Positions 26,256 to 29,014 of a DNA stretch of 29,014 nt are shown here, in pieces (position 1 is the first letter of the stretch; each line of letters begins with the position of its first letter). Where the stretch lies: assembly GCA_965367295.1 (NCBI GenBank), contig CBDUHN010000042.1:1-29014 (forward strand), written 5' to 3'. The position numbers and the translations under genes are program-made. Source of the DNA: JAIVHA01 sp965367295 (GTDB lineage: Bacteria > Pseudomonadota > Gammaproteobacteria > DSM-19610). A model generated the notes under the pieces. It searched no databases, had not been told where the DNA came from, and saw nothing but the letters and a program-made list of their open reading frames with translations.

Positions 26256-26679
26256 AAACACTTACCGCGCGCTGTTGAAAGGAATCCACCAGGGTGTTGG
26301 CTACCTGGCTGAACACGGGCCCCACTACCATACCCAGCACGCGGCTGGAAAACTCGAACTCCATATCCAGGCTCACCTTGCAGCCATGCTCACCCAGCGG
26401 GTCGAAACGCCAGAAACCCTCCAGCGTTTTGAAAGGCCCTTCCAGCAAACGCATCTCGATCATTTTATTGTTCTGGTGGCGGTTCAGGGTGGTAAAAGAC
26501 TTCTCCACCCCACCCTTGGCAAGCTCCAGGGTCGCGCGCACCTCGTCTCCGGTGCGTGACAACACCGTGGCGCTGCGACACCAGGGCAGAAAATCCGGGT
26601 AGGCCGGGATGTCACTCACCAGCGCAAACATCTCCGCCGGGGTATAGGGCACCAGGGCCGATTTGGTAATTGTGGTCAA
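26242..26679 (-). CDS. ratA: RatA family START-domain protein
   Basis: A 145-residue protein of the START/polyketide-cyclase-like family (RatA, YfjG). Visible features are VPYTPAEMFALVSDIPAYPDFLPWC, RATLELAKGGVEKSFTT, LLEGPFKTLEGFWRF and a C-terminal amphipathic helix. E. coli RatA has been described as inhibiting 70S formation; a ubiquinone-binding COQ10-like role is the other proposal for the family. The start is a TTG at 26679, with AGGA about seven bases upstream. It overlaps rnfH at the 3' end and follows the NSS transporter by 44 bases on the same strand. Confidence 0.93.
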   Translation of the reverse strand: MTTITKSALVPYTPAEMFALVSDIPAYPDFLPWCRSATVLSRTGDEVRATLELAKGGVEKSFTTLNRHQNNKMIEMRLLEGPFKTLEGFWRFDPLGEHGCKVSLDMEFEFSSRVLGMVVGPVFSQVANTLVDSFQQRAVSVYGKR

Positions 26680-26697
26680 GGATACAGGTCCTGCTTA

Positions 26698-26719
26698 TGT
26701 TGCACCGGGTCATGCAACA
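26698..26719. repeat. small inverted repeat between transporter gene and ratA
   Basis: TGTTGCA-N8-TGCAACA, a perfect 7-bp stem just upstream of the ratA leader and immediately after the transporter gene. No T run follows on the minus strand, so it is not an intrinsic terminator; it may be an operator or mRNA structure. Confidence 0.4.
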
Positions 26720-26723
26720 CCGG

Positions 26724-28130
26724 TTAGGGGCCAAACAATGCGCCAAAATCCACCAGGTCGGTTACATCCAGAAAGATCAGGCCCACCGCCAGCGGGGTGA
26801 TGTACCGTACCAGAAAATACCAGGTCCGATAAACCACGCCATCCCCCAGGCGCAGTTCCTCCACACTTGCCTCGCGCTTCAGCACCCAGGCGGCGAATAC
26901 CGCAATCAACAGCCCCCCCAGCGGCAACATTATATTGGCGGTCAGGTAGTCCAGCAGATCGAAGATGGTGTGGTCCTTGAAGTGCTCAATAAAGGATAAC
27001 GGTTTAATCTCGCCCCAGAGATTGAAGGAAAACACCGTGGCCAGACCCAGCAGCCAGGTGAGCCCTCCCACCAGCACCGAAGCCTTGACCCGCTTCATGT
27101 TGTGGTTCTCCACCAGCCATGCCACTGCGGGCTCTATGAGTGAAATAGCCGAAGTCCAGGCCGCGAACACCAGCAGCACAAAAAACAGCGTGCCGAAAAA
27201 GGCCCCACCGGGCATATGGCCAAAGGCAATCGGCATGGTCTGGAAAATAAGGCCAGGACCGGCACCGGGCTCCAGACCATTGGCAAACACGATCGGAAAG
27301 ATGGCCAGTCCGGCCAGCAGGGCGACCAGGGTATCCAGCAGCGCAATGGTCAGCGTAGTGCCGGCAATGGAGGCACGCTCCGGTAAATAGGACCCGTAGA
27401 CCATGATGGCACCCATACCCAGGCTGAGGGTGAAGAAGGCATGCCCCATGGCTACCAGTACGCCATCCGCCGTGATCTTGCTGAAATCCGGCGTAAACAG
27501 GAATTTCACACCCTGCTCGAAATAACCGGTATTCAGTGAGTAACCCACCAGGATAATCAGGATGACAAACAGGATCGGCATCAACATGCGTACCGCCTGC
27601 TCCAGCCCGCTACGCACCCCGCGCGATACCACAATGGTGGTCATCACCATGAACAGGGTATGCCAAGCCAGCAGGCGCTCCGGATCACTGATCAGCCGGC
27701 TGAAAATGCTCTGCACACCGTCCGCGGTCACCCCGGTGAAAATGCCGCCGGCGGTACGGAACACGTAGGCCAGCGCCCAGCCGGCGATGACCCCGTAATA
27801 GGAGAGGATCAGGAATCCGGCGATCACCCCCATCCAACCGACCCATTTCCAGTAGTGGCTACCCCCGGACTCCTCGGCCAGCGTGGTCATGGTATTGATG
27901 GGGCTTTGGCGTCCGCGCCGTCCCAGCATGACCTCGGCCATCATGATGGGAACACCGATCACCGCGATACAGAGCAGGTACACCAGCACAAAGGCGCCGC
28001 CGCCGTTTTCGCCCGTGATATAGGGGAATTTCCAGATATTCCCAAGCCCCACGGCTGATCCGGTTGCGGCCAGAATAAAACTCAGTTTGGATGACCACTG
28101 GCCATGGATCGAGGTACGGCGTGGTGTCAT
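26724..28130 (-). CDS. sodium-dependent transporter, neurotransmitter:sodium symporter (NSS/SNF) family
   Basis: A 468-residue inner-membrane protein with about 11-12 hydrophobic helices. The first helix has the NSS hallmark LAATGSAVGLGNIWKFPYITGENGGGAF, where the unwound Gly residues hold sodium and substrate. Helix 6-8 sequences such as FFTLSLGMGAIMVYGSYLP and the Ser-containing AAWTSAISLIEP (sodium site) agree with bacterial LeuT/MhsT-type carriers. The family usually imports amino acids or related small solutes with Na+; the substrate here cannot be told. The ATG at 28130 has AGGA seven bases upstream. It lies between ratA and smpB, which are direct neighbours in many relatives, so it may have been inserted. 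Confidence 0.93.
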   Translation of the reverse strand: MTPRRTSIHGQWSSKLSFILAATGSAVGLGNIWKFPYITGENGGGAFVLVYLLCIAVIGVPIMMAEVMLGRRGRQSPINTMTTLAEESGGSHYWKWVGWMGVIAGFLILSYYGVIAGWALAYVFRTAGGIFTGVTADGVQSIFSRLISDPERLLAWHTLFMVMTTIVVSRGVRSGLEQAVRMLMPILFVILIILVGYSLNTGYFEQGVKFLFTPDFSKITADGVLVAMGHAFFTLSLGMGAIMVYGSYLPERASIAGTTLTIALLDTLVALLAGLAIFPIVFANGLEPGAGPGLIFQTMPIAFGHMPGGAFFGTLFFVLLVFAAWTSAISLIEPAVAWLVENHNMKRVKASVLVGGLTWLLGLATVFSFNLWGEIKPLSFIEHFKDHTIFDLLDYLTANIMLPLGGLLIAVFAAWVLKREASVEELRLGDGVVYRTWYFLVRYITPLAVGLIFLDVTDLVDFGALFGP

Positions 28131-28220
28131 GAATTTGTCCTGTTGATTCGGATTATTACCGGATTCTCCGCGAAAGCCTGATTCCACTCAACTTTTACTG
28201 AGCTTTTCCGGCAATCGGCT

Positions 28221-28229
28221 TGCTATAAT
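28221..28229 (+). promoter_or_regulatory. extended -10 promoter of smpB
   Basis: TGCTATAAT is an extended -10 (TG-N-TATAAT) with a consensus hexamer at 28224-28229. The usual 6-base distance puts transcription start on or within a base of 28236, the A of the smpB ATG. No ribosome-binding site lies between. The -35 position (AGCTTT) is poor, as is usual for extended -10 promoters. Confidence 0.6.
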
Positions 28230-28235
28230 GGCGCG

Positions 28236-28715
28236 ATGGCCAAGGCACCCAAAAAAACCAAATCCCCTTCCAGTACCATCGCCCTCAACAAGAAGGCACG
28301 GCACGAATTCAGCATCGAGGAACGCTTCGAGGCCGGGATCGCGCTGCAGGGCTGGGAGGTAAAGAGCCTGCGTGCCGGCAAGATTCAGCTGGTGGACAGC
28401 TACGTGATCCTCAAAAGCGGCGAAGCCTTCCTGCTCGGCTGCCTGATCACCCCTTTGCAGACCGCCTCCACCCACATCCAGCCCGACGCCACCCGCACCC
28501 GCAAGCTGCTGCTGCACCGGGAAGAACTCGACAAGCTCATCGGTGCCGTGGAGCGCAAAGGCTACGCCCTGATCCCCACCGCCATGTACTGGAGCCATGG
28601 TCGGGCAAAACTGGAAATCGGCCTGGCCAAGGGCAAGAAGGAACACGACAAGCGCGCCACCCTCAAAGACCGCGACTGGCAGCGCCAGAAACAACGGATC
28701 CTGAAGCACGGCTGA
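28236..28715 (+). CDS. smpB: SsrA-binding protein SmpB
   Basis: A 159-residue protein that binds tmRNA and carries it to stalled ribosomes in trans-translation. Family features are NKKARHEFSIEERFEAGIALQGWEVKSLR, the central VDSYVILKSGEAFL barrel, and the basic C-terminal tail KGKKEHDKRATLKDRDWQRQK, which enters the empty mRNA channel. MAKAPKK is the expected start, and no other Met follows until residue 125 or so, so the start is firm even without a ribosome-binding site. The ssrA gene lies 98 bases downstream on the same strand, placing both partners together. It diverges from the NSS transporter. Confidence 0.97.
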   Translation: MAKAPKKTKSPSSTIALNKKARHEFSIEERFEAGIALQGWEVKSLRAGKIQLVDSYVILKSGEAFLLGCLITPLQTASTHIQPDATRTRKLLLHREELDKLIGAVERKGYALIPTAMYWSHGRAKLEIGLAKGKKEHDKRATLKDRDWQRQKQRILKHG

Positions 28716-28771
28716 CCAGCCCTTGAAACGGGCCATCTCACCCATATATATAAGATATAACGCAAAGGAAA

Positions 28772-28802
28772 CCGGACTCGTCCGGCACTTCTGCGGTATA
28801 CT
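28772..28802 (+). promoter_or_regulatory. predicted ssrA promoter with an overlapping palindrome
   Basis: The -10 TATACT (28797-28802) lies about 12 bases before the mature tmRNA 5' end. The -35 is weak (CGGACT at 28773-28778, 18-base spacer). A perfect palindrome CCGGAC-TC-GTCCGG (28772-28785) covers the -35, and an AT-rich stretch (28743-28760) lies upstream. Confidence 0.5.
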
Positions 28803-28813
28803 GTTACAACTTT

Positions 28814-29014
28814 GGGGGCGACCTGGCTTCGACGTGGGTTGCGAAACCTGAGGTGCATGCCGAGGTGCAGAGAACCTCGTTAATCCAACTGCAAAACTTA
28901 TAGTTGCCAACGACGACAACTACGCACTCGCTGCTTAATACCCAGTAGGGTGCCGTCAGACTGGGGCCGTGCTTATGCGCCCAGACCCTGGCGTCGATTC
29001 TCATAAGCTCGCGA
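28814..29014 (+). ncRNA. ssrA: transfer-messenger RNA (tmRNA), 3' part beyond the window
   Basis: The 5' end GGGGGCGACCTGGCTTCGACG matches the tRNA-like acceptor and D-arm region, and the conserved GGTGCATGCCGAGG follows. The resume codon is GCC at 28906, preceded by ATAGTT, and the tag frame GCC to TAA (28906-28938) reads ANDDNYALAA, a proteolysis tag with the LAA end recognised by ClpXP. Pseudoknot sequence follows, and the right edge of the window cuts the gene, so the 3' acceptor half and CCA are not seen. Together with smpB this forms the ribosome-rescue system. Confidence 0.97.

Overview
The window is a compact, moderately GC-rich chromosomal segment of a gammaproteobacterium. The gene orders nuoAB / tRNA-Leu-secG-tpiA-glmM-folP-ftsH-rlmE / yhbY and greA-carB-carA-dapB-dnaJ-dnaK-grpE are those of non-enteric Gammaproteobacteria. 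An HrcA repressor with a CIRCE-type operator upstream of grpE-dnaK-dnaJ argues against Enterobacterales and Pseudomonas and fits Chromatiales or Xanthomonadales-like lineages (inference). The tmRNA tag reads ANDDNYALAA, a proteobacterial-type tag. The exact genus cannot be read from the sequence.

Layout. 1-856 (minus strand): 5' end of nuoB, nuoA with a good sigma70 promoter, a terminator and tRNA-Leu(GAG). 874-7131 (minus): one long housekeeping run, transcribed rlmE, ftsH, folP, glmM, tpiA, secG, covering rRNA methylation, membrane proteolysis, folate, peptidoglycan precursor, glycolysis and protein export. yhbY diverges from rlmE. 7583-10015 is an accessory segment between yhbY and the DUF4149/greA block: an outer-membrane beta-barrel protein (minus), a secreted protein with two tandem thioredoxin domains (plus), and a polytopic membrane protein gene interrupted by an in-frame TGA (plus).

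10035-21746 (minus) is a second long run, transcribed hrcA, grpE, dnaK, dnaJ, dapB, carA, carB, greA, DUF4149: the heat-shock chaperone machine, lysine/diaminopimelate synthesis, carbamoyl phosphate synthesis and transcript-cleavage rescue of RNA polymerase. A CIRCE-like element lies in front of hrcA, and a separate promoter with a structured leader lies in front of carA. nadK and recN (plus) diverge from hrcA. fur and bamE are divergent. rnfH and ratA are overlapping minus genes, followed upstream by a sodium:neurotransmitter-symporter family transporter. smpB and ssrA (tmRNA, cut by the window end) form the trans-translation pair.

Most of the window is conserved core genome, and I see no defence island, CRISPR array, IS element or prophage. 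The most unusual content is the 7.6-10.0 kb accessory segment, two related inverted-pair palindromic repeats (REPIN-like) in intergenic gaps, a separate long inverted repeat between dnaK and dnaJ, a smpB promoter whose predicted start site falls on the AUG, and a structured carA leader.
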